IMG/VR virus record: IMGVR_UViG_3300028176_000002
Span: 1-64,000 of that record
Length of the DNA: 64,000 nt
DNA from: a virus
Strand: one strand, 5' to 3'
Positions 17,485 through 27,400 of the stretch are shown here, piece after piece. The position numbers and the translations under genes were made by a program. Position 1 is the first letter of the stretch. The number at the start of each line of letters is the position of its first letter. The notes under the pieces are model-generated. The model was not told the DNA's origin and ran no database searches. It worked only from the letters and a program-made list of their open reading frames with translations.

Positions 17485-18117
17485 ATGGAAAAATCAAGTA
17501 TGGACGCTGCTAGAGAGATGTTAGACAAATTTAATGAAGACAAGGAATTATCTAAAGTCGAATCTATGATAGTCGATAATAAAATTGAATTTGATTACAA
17601 AGAAAAGGTATATAGAGTAAGACTGCTAAAATTAAAAGAAAAAGAGGAATTATATCTTCTAAAATTATCAAAATTCGGACAATTAATTAAGAATACTGAT
17701 ATTTTAATGGAAAAGGATTTGATAAAAATTTATGCTGACAGAGGAATAAATATTTCAGAATTAACAGATAAAATTAGACAAATAGATGCAGAAATTTTAA
17801 GTTTAAAACTTTCGCTAGGAGAAGCAATTGAAAAAAGTGAAGCAGTATCGATACTGAAAAATTATGAAGAAAAAATTCAATTATTGCTCCAAACTAAACA
17901 ATTAGTAATGATACAAAAAATAAATTATTTAAGCACATCATTAGAGTGCCAAATGGAAAATTATGAGGCACAATTTATCACATATTTAACATTAGAAACC
18001 TTAAATGAAGAGAAATGGGAAAGAGTATTCAAAAGTTTCGAAGATTTTCAAAACACAGAAGACGAACAACTAATTAATCTAGCGGGAACCCGCACAATGT
18101 TATTACAATATATTTAA
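17485..18117 (+). CDS. tail assembly chaperone (first, inferred)
   Basis: The gene is in the conserved slot between tail tube and tape measure. The 210-residue product is acidic and helical, with long coiled stretches (LTDKIRQIDAEILSLKLSL; VSILKNYEEKIQLLLQTKQL). N-terminal IEFDYKEKVYRVRLLKLKEKEELYLLKL resembles chaperones that bind tape measure. The next gene begins one base after its stop (TAATATG). No convincing frameshift site was found. Confidence 0.5.
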   Translation: MEKSSMDAAREMLDKFNEDKELSKVESMIVDNKIEFDYKEKVYRVRLLKLKEKEELYLLKLSKFGQLIKNTDILMEKDLIKIYADRGINISELTDKIRQIDAEILSLKLSLGEAIEKSEAVSILKNYEEKIQLLLQTKQLVMIQKINYLSTSLECQMENYEAQFITYLTLETLNEEKWERVFKSFEDFQNTEDEQLINLAGTRTMLLQYI

Positions 18118-18118
18118 T

Positions 18119-18466
18119 ATGAACACATATTCTTCACTACGGATTTTAGCTAAACAAAATAAATATCAAAATCTCTTCTTTGCATGCAAGGAATTGAATG
18201 GGGTTACGTTGTTTGAGAACAGTAGAGACCTCAGTCAATTGCAGCAGATATTTATTAATTATTTATACATGTATTCATCTATAAATCAAGCAATTAGCGT
18301 TGATAAAATTTCTCCCCATGTGAATGATAATGAATTATTCGAAGATTCTTATCTATTATGGAGAAATAAAGGAATTAAAAAAGATAATAAATTAGAACAA
18401 AATGATGTACATTTAGTTACATCTAATAAAATAATATTTCCAAAAAAGAATTTAGGAGACAAATAA
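18119..18466 (+). CDS. tail assembly chaperone (second, inferred)
   Basis: This 115-residue helical protein is encoded between the first chaperone and the tape measure, coupled to both (one-base gaps). In many siphophages the second chaperone is made as a frameshift fusion. Here it has its own ATG directly after the upstream TAA. The sequence (SSLRILAKQNKYQNLFFACKEL) has no family motif. The call is positional. Confidence 0.45.
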   Translation: MNTYSSLRILAKQNKYQNLFFACKELNGVTLFENSRDLSQLQQIFINYLYMYSSINQAISVDKISPHVNDNELFEDSYLLWRNKGIKKDNKLEQNDVHLVTSNKIIFPKKNLGDK

Positions 18467-18467
18467 A

Positions 18468-20615
18468 ATGGCTCAATCTGCGGAATTTTTAGCAAAAATA
18501 AAATTAGTAATGGAAGGAACTGCTGCTGCAAAACAGCAAATAGAGTCAATTAAAAAAGATATATCTAATATACCTGATTTAAAAAATGCTACCAGTGCAG
18601 TTATTAGAAAGGCAATGGCGGGTACTGGTGAAGAAACAGTAAAAGCATCAAAAGGAATGGCAGACTTTGGAAAAGCGATGTCCAGAGCCTTAATTGTTGC
18701 CCCAGTATGGATGGCAATGAGAGCAGCAATTCAACAGGTAACTTATTTTGTTCAGGAAGGTATACAGTATTATCTAGAAACTGAACATTCTATGCACAAT
18801 GTTAATGCAGCGATGCAAGAATTAGGTAGTTCTAGTTCAACAACTATGCCGAGATTAATAGAACAATTTCATATTTTATCATCAGAAACTGGTAAATCAG
18901 AAGGTGCAATAGCCAATGTTTTTGCAGAAATGGTGCGAGTATTAGGCGATAGTAATACTGCTTGGACTGCATCAGAAGCAGCTCAAAGATTATCTATTGC
19001 TACCGGTGGAGATGCTGCAAAAATAGCAGAAACATTAGGAATGTTATATAAGTCAAATGGTGAAACATTAAATCAAGCAGCTACTGAAACTCAAAGATTT
19101 AAAGATTTACAGGTAATGCTCTATGAAGCTCAATCTAAAACTCCTGGCGGAATTGAAAAATTAAATGCAAATCTTTTGGCTGGTATTCCAATAATGGCTA
19201 CTGCAAATATATCTATAGAAGATTTTATTAAATTAAACTCAGCTATGGCTGCTGCGGGTATTACTTCAGGAATGGCATTAAAAACTGGTTTAACAAAAAT
19301 CATAACAAACCTATCAGAAGTATCGAATCAGATGGGATTAAGTTTTTCTAAAAATACCCCCACGATGACAGTTTTTATGTCTGTCATGGAAAAATTGGGT
19401 GCTGCAATGAAAACAGGAGAACAAGGAAGTGTAGGTAAAGTTATTAAAGATGTGTTTGGTGGAGTTAGAGGTGGTCAAATAGCAGCAATGGCTAAAGACA
19501 TAGAAACATTACAAAAAAATATGAATACTCCATTAGTAAATGATAGGTCAATTGCATTATATGCTGAACAGATAAAACAGGTAACTGAAGGTGTAGATTT
19601 TCAAGGACAGTTATTTTTAAATTTAAAGAAACAAGCTGGAGATGCATTTATTACAGGAATTATGGGTGGAAATAATTTTGCAGAAGCATTGAAAAATGCA
19701 AATAAAATTATGGAAGATAGTGCTCTTTATGCTCAGAGTTTAGGAGGTGTTTTAAACGCTACATGGAGAACGTTAGGTGCAATATCAACCGCAGGAGTAA
19801 CCGAAGGAATAAAAGGTGAAGAAGGAAGAGCAACAGCAGCAGAAAAAACATATGAATATGAATCCAAAATTCTGGAAGCATTAAAAGGTCAGATGACAGC
19901 ACAAGAAATGATAATGCTGACTGGAGAAATTGAAATAACAAAAGACGGAAGAACTTTAGAACAAAAAAAGGAATTAATAGAATTATTAAAACTACAGGTC
20001 GGAAAAGAACAAGCAGTAACTAAAGCTAAAGAAGACCAAGTTAAAGTAGATAATGATGCGGTAATGTTAGGAAAAGAACAATCAAAAGAATTAGAATCTT
20101 TATTAATGAAATATGCATCTGCTAAACCGGGAGATAGAAAAGACCTTCGCAGAGAAATAGAATTAACGCAAATGTCATCTGAATCTCAGATAACTGCATT
20201 TAACAATAATTCAGGAAATGATAGAAAATTAATGTTAAGTATGCAATCTAAATTAGAAGAAACTACACGAAATGCAATGGCAGGAACGATTGCAAGAGAA
20301 AATGGAATAAGCGTAGGTACTAGATTTGGTCAAGGTCAGCCAATGAGCATTCAAGACCAGTATCCTGGATGGAATATGGGTGGTTCTCCATGGGCTGCAG
20401 TTGGTAAAATGGGTGCTGGTAGTCAAGTTCCTGGAATGACTACAATTAATTCTAAAGGAGCAGATACGATTAATATTAATTTAGCAGTTGAAGCTGGTAA
20501 GGCTTATGAAGAAACTATAAAAAAATTAAATGAAGAAATAATGAATAAAATATTAACAAATCCTAATTTTCAAAAAGCATTTGGAATAGAAGCAAGAAAA
20601 AATAAAGCCCTTTAA
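18468..20615 (+). CDS. tail tape measure protein
   Basis: The 715-residue protein is long, helical and Ala/Gly rich, encoded right after the chaperones. It has the TP901-type core pattern (SETGKSEGAIANVFAEMVRVLG, then AAQRLSIATGGDAAKIAETLG). A hydrophobic segment lies near residues 75-100 (ALIVAPVWMAMRAAIQQVTYF). A K/E-rich region and a low-complexity C-terminus follow. With about 0.15 nm per residue the tail would be near 107 nm. AGGAGACAAAT precedes the ATG. Confidence 0.85.
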   Translation: MAQSAEFLAKIKLVMEGTAAAKQQIESIKKDISNIPDLKNATSAVIRKAMAGTGEETVKASKGMADFGKAMSRALIVAPVWMAMRAAIQQVTYFVQEGIQYYLETEHSMHNVNAAMQELGSSSSTTMPRLIEQFHILSSETGKSEGAIANVFAEMVRVLGDSNTAWTASEAAQRLSIATGGDAAKIAETLGMLYKSNGETLNQAATETQRFKDLQVMLYEAQSKTPGGIEKLNANLLAGIPIMATANISIEDFIKLNSAMAAAGITSGMALKTGLTKIITNLSEVSNQMGLSFSKNTPTMTVFMSVMEKLGAAMKTGEQGSVGKVIKDVFGGVRGGQIAAMAKDIETLQKNMNTPLVNDRSIALYAEQIKQVTEGVDFQGQLFLNLKKQAGDAFITGIMGGNNFAEALKNANKIMEDSALYAQSLGGVLNATWRTLGAISTAGVTEGIKGEEGRATAAEKTYEYESKILEALKGQMTAQEMIMLTGEIEITKDGRTLEQKKELIELLKLQVGKEQAVTKAKEDQVKVDNDAVMLGKEQSKELESLLMKYASAKPGDRKDLRREIELTQMSSESQITAFNNNSGNDRKLMLSMQSKLEETTRNAMAGTIARENGISVGTRFGQGQPMSIQDQYPGWNMGGSPWAAVGKMGAGSQVPGMTTINSKGADTININLAVEAGKAYEETIKKLNEEIMNKILTNPNFQKAFGIEARKNKAL

Positions 20616-20626
20616 GGAGATAAGAT

Positions 20627-21043
20627 ATGCCTAACTATACAGTACAATTAGTTTTAAACAATGGAATTACAGGGTCAGAATATATATTTCCTCATGTATT
20701 TTCTGTTAGCGACCCGATAGAAGGTATGAAAGCTACCGTAATTGAAGGAACCCGGGGAAATGGTTCAATAGTAATTCCAGGGGGTAAAAAGAGTCAGCAA
20801 TTAATAATTAGAGGTAGATTAATCGATAATGATGGTTATGCGGATTTAACAAGTTTAATGGCAACGATGAGAAGTATGGTTACTACAAGCCAGGCTACAT
20901 TGACGATGGAACATTTAGTTGGAGCATCTTATGTTCCAGATTGGAGTTATACAGTAAGAAGAATAGATGAAATTGAGTTTGAAGAATCGTTGAGAACGTG
21001 GGAACAACCCTATTCAGTCCGGTTCCTTGTGGTAGCATATTAA
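20627..21043 (+). CDS. Dit-like distal tail protein
   Basis: A 138-residue beta-rich protein directly follows the tape measure, the slot of the distal tail hub ring. GTRGNGSIVIPGGKKSQQLIIRGRL and the final YSVRFLVVAY strand fit the N-terminal barrel of Dit/DUF6046-like tail proteins. It is shorter than full Dit, so a C-terminal galectin-like domain is absent. A homing endonuclease gene starts one base after its stop. Confidence 0.5.
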   Translation: MPNYTVQLVLNNGITGSEYIFPHVFSVSDPIEGMKATVIEGTRGNGSIVIPGGKKSQQLIIRGRLIDNDGYADLTSLMATMRSMVTTSQATLTMEHLVGASYVPDWSYTVRRIDEIEFEESLRTWEQPYSVRFLVVAY

Positions 21044-21044
21044 T

Positions 21045-21722
21045 ATGAAAGATTATAATTATTCAAAAAATAATCATTGTATTTGTGAGAAACCGATTTC
21101 AGATAATGCTACTTTTTGTAATTCATGTGAAAGAAGAAATCGTTATGTTGATAAAAAGAACACTCCTAACTGGAAAGACGGAAAATATTCAACTGTTAAT
21201 TATTGTATCACCTGCCATAAAAAGATAAGTGCAGAAGCAGTGTGTTGTCGTTCTTGTGCTATGAAAGAACTGTTCAATAATCCGAAGAACCATCCAGGTT
21301 ATAAAAATGGAAAAAGTTTAGAAAAATCTTCGTGTATCGTATGTGGTAAAGAATTAAGTCGTGGCGATGCACAAAGATGCTTAAAATGCCATAATAAATA
21401 CGTCTCAGAATTAATTATAGATACTGGAATTATGAAAGGAAAAAATCATTGGAATTGGCACGGTGGTATAACCAGAGAGGGGTATCCATACAGATTTAAC
21501 GGTATACTGAAAGAATTTATTCGTATTCGAGACAATTACATCTGTCAATTATGTTTTAAACCTGGAAAGTATGTTCACCACATTGACTATAATAAGAAAC
21601 ATTGTTCTAAAGATAATTTAATAAATTTATGTTGTTCATGTAATGTTAAGGTAAATTATAACAGAGATAAATGGATGAAATATTTTAAGAAAATAATTAA
21701 AATCTTAATAAGGAGGAATTAA
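21045..21722 (+). CDS. HNH homing endonuclease with three zinc modules
   Basis: The ATG follows the Dit-like gene by one base (TAATATG). Three Cys4 modules (CICEKPI...CNSC, CITCHKKI...CRSC, CIVCGKEL...CLKC) precede a C-terminal HNH with CQLC, YVHHIDYNKK and CCSC. This is the same class as 385-912 with one extra module. Its last codons carry AAGGAGGAAT, the ribosome binding site of the next tail gene. Confidence 0.87.
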   Translation: MKDYNYSKNNHCICEKPISDNATFCNSCERRNRYVDKKNTPNWKDGKYSTVNYCITCHKKISAEAVCCRSCAMKELFNNPKNHPGYKNGKSLEKSSCIVCGKELSRGDAQRCLKCHNKYVSELIIDTGIMKGKNHWNWHGGITREGYPYRFNGILKEFIRIRDNYICQLCFKPGKYVHHIDYNKKHCSKDNLINLCCSCNVKVNYNRDKWMKYFKKIIKILIRRN

Positions 21723-22358
21723 ATGGCTACAGTTATGAAATTTTTAGTAAACTATGTTAATCCTGCGGTACTTTACGTAACAACACCCGCAAATTACAGG
21801 GAATTAGATTTAGCAAACGATTCTCTTGTTTGGACAAAAGGAGATTTGGTTGTAAAAGATTTAATGAATCATCAACCTATTGCAGCAGAACTAAATGCTG
21901 CTGCTGAAATAATTGACCCTGCACTGGCAGTAACTGTTTCTAAATGTTTATTAAGTACTTTAGTACAGTTTGGTGGTGCATACAATACGCATTTAGTAAA
22001 AGGAATGGGAACTCTTACAGACCGATATGTTTTTTGTTTTAGTTTTGACGGTGCAACAGCTACAGAGCCTCAACTCGAGGCATGGGATGATTCAACACAT
22101 CTTACTTACGCAAAGAACGTTTTAGGTGTAAGTAATGCATTAAATTCTTTTATTAAAGCTGCATGCACTACAGTAATAGTTCCAGGAACATATTCAGAAG
22201 TAGCTGGGGGAAGTAATGTTATTTTATTAAATGCTTCTCTTGGAGCATTAACAGTTGCAAAAGACCTATATGCAAATATTAAAATAGTAATACCTGCTAA
22301 TTATGCAATACCTGCTGCTGAAAGTTTTGTACTTACGACACGTTATACATATTTCTAA
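21723..22358 (+). CDS. unknown tail-tip protein
   Basis: This 211-residue protein is not recognised. It is largely beta with hydrophobic Ala/Leu/Val stretches (ALAVTVSKCLLSTLVQFGG) and no Cys clusters. GGAGGAATTAA precedes the ATG, supplied by the upstream nuclease gene. Its position between the Dit-like and hub genes makes it a likely virion protein. Confidence 0.6.
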   Translation: MATVMKFLVNYVNPAVLYVTTPANYRELDLANDSLVWTKGDLVVKDLMNHQPIAAELNAAAEIIDPALAVTVSKCLLSTLVQFGGAYNTHLVKGMGTLTDRYVFCFSFDGATATEPQLEAWDDSTHLTYAKNVLGVSNALNSFIKAACTTVIVPGTYSEVAGGSNVILLNASLGALTVAKDLYANIKIVIPANYAIPAAESFVLTTRYTYF

Positions 22359-22372
22359 GAAAGGAGTAATAG

Positions 22373-22750
22373 ATGGATAAGCACTTATTTCATGTTGTAT
22401 TTGAAGATAATTCAGGATTCACTGGTGGAGATTATCAAAATACAAAATGGTTGGAAATTGATAAATCAAAAAAAATAAGGACAATATTCTATTTACTTCC
22501 GACAGGAGATTATTTAGGTTTAGGTGGTTTTAAAAAAGTTTATCAGTACATTGAAGTTTTAACGGATTTAAATGGTGCAGAAAGCGGTAAGAAGAAAATT
22601 GATTTCATTTGTTTAATAGTGGAAAAAGAAGATAATTATATTCAATATAAAATAAATCATCAGGACACTGGGGTAGAAATTAATATTTTAAAAAAAGATT
22701 CAGATTATGTCAAAAAATTAAATACTATTGGTTGGAAAAATGGAGCATAA
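22373..22750 (+). CDS. unknown tail-module protein
   Basis: A 125-residue alpha/beta protein (GGDYQNTKWLEIDKSKKIRTIFYLL; GLGGFKKVYQYIEVLTD) of unknown role. AGAAAGGAGTAATAG precedes the ATG. It is followed after one base by a 45-residue gene in the same operon. Confidence 0.6.
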   Translation: MDKHLFHVVFEDNSGFTGGDYQNTKWLEIDKSKKIRTIFYLLPTGDYLGLGGFKKVYQYIEVLTDLNGAESGKKKIDFICLIVEKEDNYIQYKINHQDTGVEINILKKDSDYVKKLNTIGWKNGA

Positions 22751-22751
22751 T

Positions 22752-22889
22752 ATGATTAAGAGATACGATTTTACAGACAAAACAATTCATTTAATTAGAA
22801 AACTTCTCGAGGAACATTTACCGAAGGAAGGGACTTTAGATGAAATGGTACAAAAAAGAAATCAATTGTTAGAAAAATTTATCAAATAA
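22752..22889 (+). CDS. 45-residue helical protein
   Basis: The ATG comes one base after the upstream TAA. The product (MIKRYDFTDKTIHLIRKLLE...) is charged and helical, and ends in a short coil. Its stop is followed one base later by the start of an HNH gene. It is probably a real coupled gene, since the frame links both neighbours exactly. Function unknown. Confidence 0.55.
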   Translation: MIKRYDFTDKTIHLIRKLLEEHLPKEGTLDEMVQKRNQLLEKFIK

Positions 22890-22890
22890 T

Positions 22891-23508
22891 ATGAAAAATC
22901 ACCTTCCAGAATGTCCATGCACAATGTGTAAGATATTAAACGGTGAAGCATTTGGCAAAAATGCTATTAATTATAAACACGGGAAAACTCACAATAACAA
23001 GTGTATTGACTGTGGAACACATATATCTTTTTCTTCGAAAAGATGTAGACCATGCGGTCAGAAGCATCGGTATGAAGACGTTGAAAAACTAATTACTTAT
23101 TGTGTTGATTGCGGAAAAAAGATAGATAATTATAGTAAGAGATGTCAAGTATGCTATTGGAAAAATCTACTACCAACACTAATAAGCGGTCAAAACAATC
23201 ATAACTGGATAAAAGACAGAAGTTTAATTGCGTATTCAGCAGAATTTAATTATGAATTAAAAGAATCAATTCGTAAACGTGATAATTATACTTGTCAAAA
23301 TCCAGAATGTAATATGACAGAAGAAGAACATAAAGAGATTTTCGGACAAGCACTTCATGTTCATCATATCGATTATAACAAGAAGAATTGCAAAGAGGAA
23401 AATTTATTAACACTATGTCTAAGATGTAACGTGAGAGCCAATTATAAACGGAGTTATTGGCAAAGATATTACGAATTAAAAATAAGTAAAATGGAGGTAA
23501 CACTATGA
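22891..23508 (+). CDS. HNH homing endonuclease
   Basis: It starts with TAATATG coupling and no ribosome binding site. Cys-rich modules (CPCTMC, CIDCGTHI...CRPC, CVDCGKKI...CQVC) precede the nuclease domain with LHVHHIDYNKKNC and CLRC. Its stop overlaps the next start as ATGA, and the GGAGGT near its end serves that gene. It is closest to the nucleases at 385 and 21045. Confidence 0.86.
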   Translation: MKNHLPECPCTMCKILNGEAFGKNAINYKHGKTHNNKCIDCGTHISFSSKRCRPCGQKHRYEDVEKLITYCVDCGKKIDNYSKRCQVCYWKNLLPTLISGQNNHNWIKDRSLIAYSAEFNYELKESIRKRDNYTCQNPECNMTEEEHKEIFGQALHVHHIDYNKKNCKEENLLTLCLRCNVRANYKRSYWQRYYELKISKMEVTL

Positions 23509-23993
23509 GTGCAACATTTCAGTTTTCAGAGAGTAATGGAGTTGGAGAAACAGAAACAGTTCCGATAACAAATCTTAATTTCGGAAGTGAAGATTCCGTA
23601 AATATAAACACTACGAGTCATCCTGTTATAAGAGGAACAAATTCATTTGAAAAGTATATACGAGCAAAATTTACAAGTACATATACTGAGATTAGTAACA
23701 TGAAATTTTGGAAATCCGCAGGAACTTTACTTACGGACGAAGTAATAAAAGCAGCAACTAATCAAGCGTTTGTAACTCCGTCTGCAACAGCTAATGCTGA
23801 TTCAGCAGTACCTACTACGGAAGGAACAGCCTTAACTGTTCAATCTGCAGAAGGTGATGCAACTATAGTTTATGGTGCTTCTGGTGTTAGTGGATACACC
23901 AAATACATTAGATTGCAGACAAGTAGTACGGTATCTACACCTACAGGTGCAGCTAATCAGAAAACATTCACGTTTCAGTACGACGAAGTTTAA
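23505..23993 (+). CDS. unknown beta-rich virion protein
   Basis: This 162-residue protein is Thr/Ser/Ala rich and beta-prone (ESNGVGETETVPITNLNFGSE; KTFTFQYDEV), typical of small tail-tip or fibre-attached proteins. It shares ATGA with the upstream nuclease stop. No family is recognised. Confidence 0.6.
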   Translation: MSATFQFSESNGVGETETVPITNLNFGSEDSVNINTTSHPVIRGTNSFEKYIRAKFTSTYTEISNMKFWKSAGTLLTDEVIKAATNQAFVTPSATANADSAVPTTEGTALTVQSAEGDATIVYGASGVSGYTKYIRLQTSSTVSTPTGAANQKTFTFQYDEV

Positions 23994-24006
23994 GAAAGGA
24001 AATTAA

Positions 24007-24459
24007 ATGGATAATTCAATATCTATAAATTTAAATAGCGGAAACAATCCAATGGATTCGCTAACATTTTACTGGATGGCAGAATTTAAGGATGGTGTTA
24101 TATTTCAATTCGAAGACGGTAAAGAACATAAATTTCAAGAAGTAAAAGACCGTATGAATGAATTAGAATTTTTTCATCTGTATCATAAAAATAGTATGAG
24201 TAATATAAATTTTATAGTAGATTTAAAAAGAGGATTAATTAAAACTTTAGATTCACAAGAACCAGAAATCATAGAGCCAAAAGAAAATATTAGATTAATT
24301 TATTTTAGAAGACACCAGGTAGAATTAAACCAGTCAGGTAGAGAAATAAATCACATAATAAATTACCATTTAGGATTTCAATACAACGATAAATTAGGAA
24401 ACAATAGACAAATCGTCTTAAAAATAGATAATAGTGGCAACTGGATAATAGGAGAATAA
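24007..24459 (+). CDS. unknown tail-module protein
   Basis: The 150-residue product has a repeated beta pattern (TFYWMAEFKDGVIFQFEDGKEH; KFQEVKDRMNELEFFHLYH). AGAAAGGAAATTAA precedes the ATG, and the hub gene starts one base after its stop. A similar 'substrate input' fold is seen in small phage proteins, but I cannot assign a role. Confidence 0.6.
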   Translation: MDNSISINLNSGNNPMDSLTFYWMAEFKDGVIFQFEDGKEHKFQEVKDRMNELEFFHLYHKNSMSNINFIVDLKRGLIKTLDSQEPEIIEPKENIRLIYFRRHQVELNQSGREINHIINYHLGFQYNDKLGNNRQIVLKIDNSGNWIIGE

Positions 24460-24460
24460 T

Positions 24461-27400
24461 ATGTCTGTAAGTTTAGGAAATGCTACATCAAATGCTAGTT
24501 ATATAGCTCGTCCTGTTACTCGGAAGATACTTAAATCTTCTAATGGGACACTATTATATTTTTATATCGATAAGCAATATATACGATATAAAACTTCTTC
24601 AGATGACGGTGTAACTTGGGATGTAGCATGGACAGCAGCATATACTCAACCAGAAGGCAGAGAAATTGGAGATTTAGATGTTGCAATAGATGGAAGCGAT
24701 AATATTTACTGTTCATGGAACTACTCAGGATGGGACCTGTATCCATATTTTTTAAAATTATCATATTCTGCAGGAGTTTGGACACCGGGTTCAGCAGTAG
24801 TTGTTTATTCAGAATCACACCATGAAACTAATATAGTTGTCCGTGCTAATGGCGATTTATGGATAGTTGGTTTTGACGGTGGTCAATATGTAAGAAGTTA
24901 TTATTCTACTGATGGAGGAGCAAACTGGAATAAAGTTACTAATTTTAATTTAGGTACAAACTGTACCGACTGTAGTGCTATAGCAGTTGGAGACGATGTA
25001 TGGTGCTTTATAAGAAAAGCATACAACAATACTCTTGTTGTTACTAAATATACTACTTCCTGGAGTGCAACAGAAACTGTAACTTCTGACTGCGTTGCAC
25101 CAACCACAGTAGCTTCAGGTAGTGCTGCAGGAACTGCTGCGATTTCTAGTTCAGAAGTATATGTTGCAGCAAATACATCTACCGGCATAAAGGCGTATAA
25201 ATATACAGGAACATGGGATGCCGGAACTGAAATATCTGCTACTGCAGAAGATGAAAATCCCGCAGTTTCAATCGTAGCAGGTAAACCAGTAGTAGTGTGG
25301 ACCCACTGGGATGGAACAAGATTTCAAATAGCATATAGAACATGGAATGGTGCATCATGGGATACCAAAGTAGATGTAACATCAAACGCAGTAGTTCATA
25401 ATACACCACATGCAATAGAAACTGCGGTTGATACATTATATTATGGGTGGTGGGAAGGTGCATCAGCCGGCGAAATTTTATTTGATAAAGTAGATTTAAG
25501 TCTTTCAATTAAACAGGAAATATATTCCGATGTTTCTTTTAAATCTCCATCAACTGAAATATTATCAGATATTTATTTTGTTTCACATACAGAAGATTTA
25601 TTATCTGATGTAAAATTTCAGGGAACTGAGTTATCAACTATTTTATCTGATGCCAAATTCTCCGCAGAAGTTTTATATAATGTCAACAATAAGGTTGGTT
25701 TTGTTTCCGGGATTTTATATGATATTTCTAATAAATTCAGTTTTGTAAATAGTTTATTGTCTGATATAAATAATTTTATCAATACTGCAATAAGAGTTAT
25801 TTCTGATACAAATAATGATTTTAGAATGCGTGGTTTAGGAATTTTTAGTATCAACAATGATATTAGATTTTTAAAATCATATCAAATTCCCGGAGCAGTA
25901 GGATTTCAATCATTAGGAAAAACGTATATACATGTTTATTTTAATAATGTAGAACAAACAGACGTAAATGTTGATAGTATAGAGATTCATAAAATATTAA
26001 ATGGTGCTCATACTGCTTCTTTAGATTTAGCCCGTGCGTATGATGTGAATGTTCCAGTATTAGAAACTGTTGTAACTATTTATTATGATTCTAATTTACT
26101 ATACAAAGGGTATATTACTGAAATTAATCCGACAGAAGCTCCAGAAAATATAAATATAATATGTAACGATAAATACTGGTATCAGAATAGAACTACTAAA
26201 TATTTTTTCGTAGGTCATGAACCAATAGAAAATGTCGCACCTAACATAGTAGAAACTTATTATCCCACACCTAAAACCGCACTTGCAACAGAAGTTGGAT
26301 TAAATGTAGATTTTGGTAATTTTGTTCCACAGACTATCGGATGTTTTGGTACGCCCGAATCTGATGCAATAAGTTCTTTAATTGATGCATCTGGTAATTT
26401 TGGATGGTATTATGATGTAGATGATACTAAGAAGATTTGGAGAGCGGGTCAAGGCACGGTAATCGATATAAATAGACAGGTATTAGGTAGTAATATAAAA
26501 TTATATGACTTATTAAATCATCAATTCAAAAAAGATGCATCTAATGTTATTAATAAATTTAGGGTTCAGATGGGAAATAGGACCTATGTAGGCAGTAGAG
26601 AATATTCTTCTTATACCTTTAGAAATTATGCTAAATTCGTTAATCCCGCATGGGATACTTCAATTCCATTAATTTCATCAAATGATGATGTTTCGACATG
26701 GGTAAATCACTCTGCAGAAGACGCAAGTTTATATACTGACGTTTTAAAAAAATATACTTTACCTTATTTAGACCCTAAATTAGAACAATACGCAGATAAC
26801 CGTCCTTCATATGTAGAAATATATAGTCGTGGCGGAACATTTGGATTTGTCGGTCCACTCAATTTACAATATGAAAAAACTCTTTATGAAGGATTTACTA
26901 TTGATTTTGAAAATAGGACTATTACATTTAATGACCCAATGTTTTTGTATCAACCTGATGCTAACGGAGAACCGATTAATATTAGTCAACCAATAATTAA
27001 AGTATTTCTTTGGAAAAAAGTATTAAGTTCTCATACAGATGACCCGGTAAATAATCCTTTAGTATTTTATACACCGAAGATGGGTTCATATCCGGTTACA
27101 ATCACAAAAGAATTAAATTTATCTGATTTAAGTATCTCAGATGGTGCAACATGGAAATATTATGATGGTGTAACTCATCAGATACCACAGTATGATGATA
27201 CTGCGTTTGCTACAGATATTGCTAAATGGAATCTTAGTAAAACACAGGAAGAAAGAATAAATGGTAATATTGAAGTAACATTAGATACATTATGTTATTA
27301 TGGAATTGATTTAACTAAGAGAATAAATATAAATGGCATCACTACTGCACCTATGAATATTTTATCAATAGATATTAAACTAAATGATTTTAAAGTATCT

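Noticed and set aside
18083-18120. Programmed frameshift joining the two tail chaperones
   Set aside because: The +1/-2 window is open for only about 36 bases and has no clear slippery heptamer; the second gene has its own ATG.
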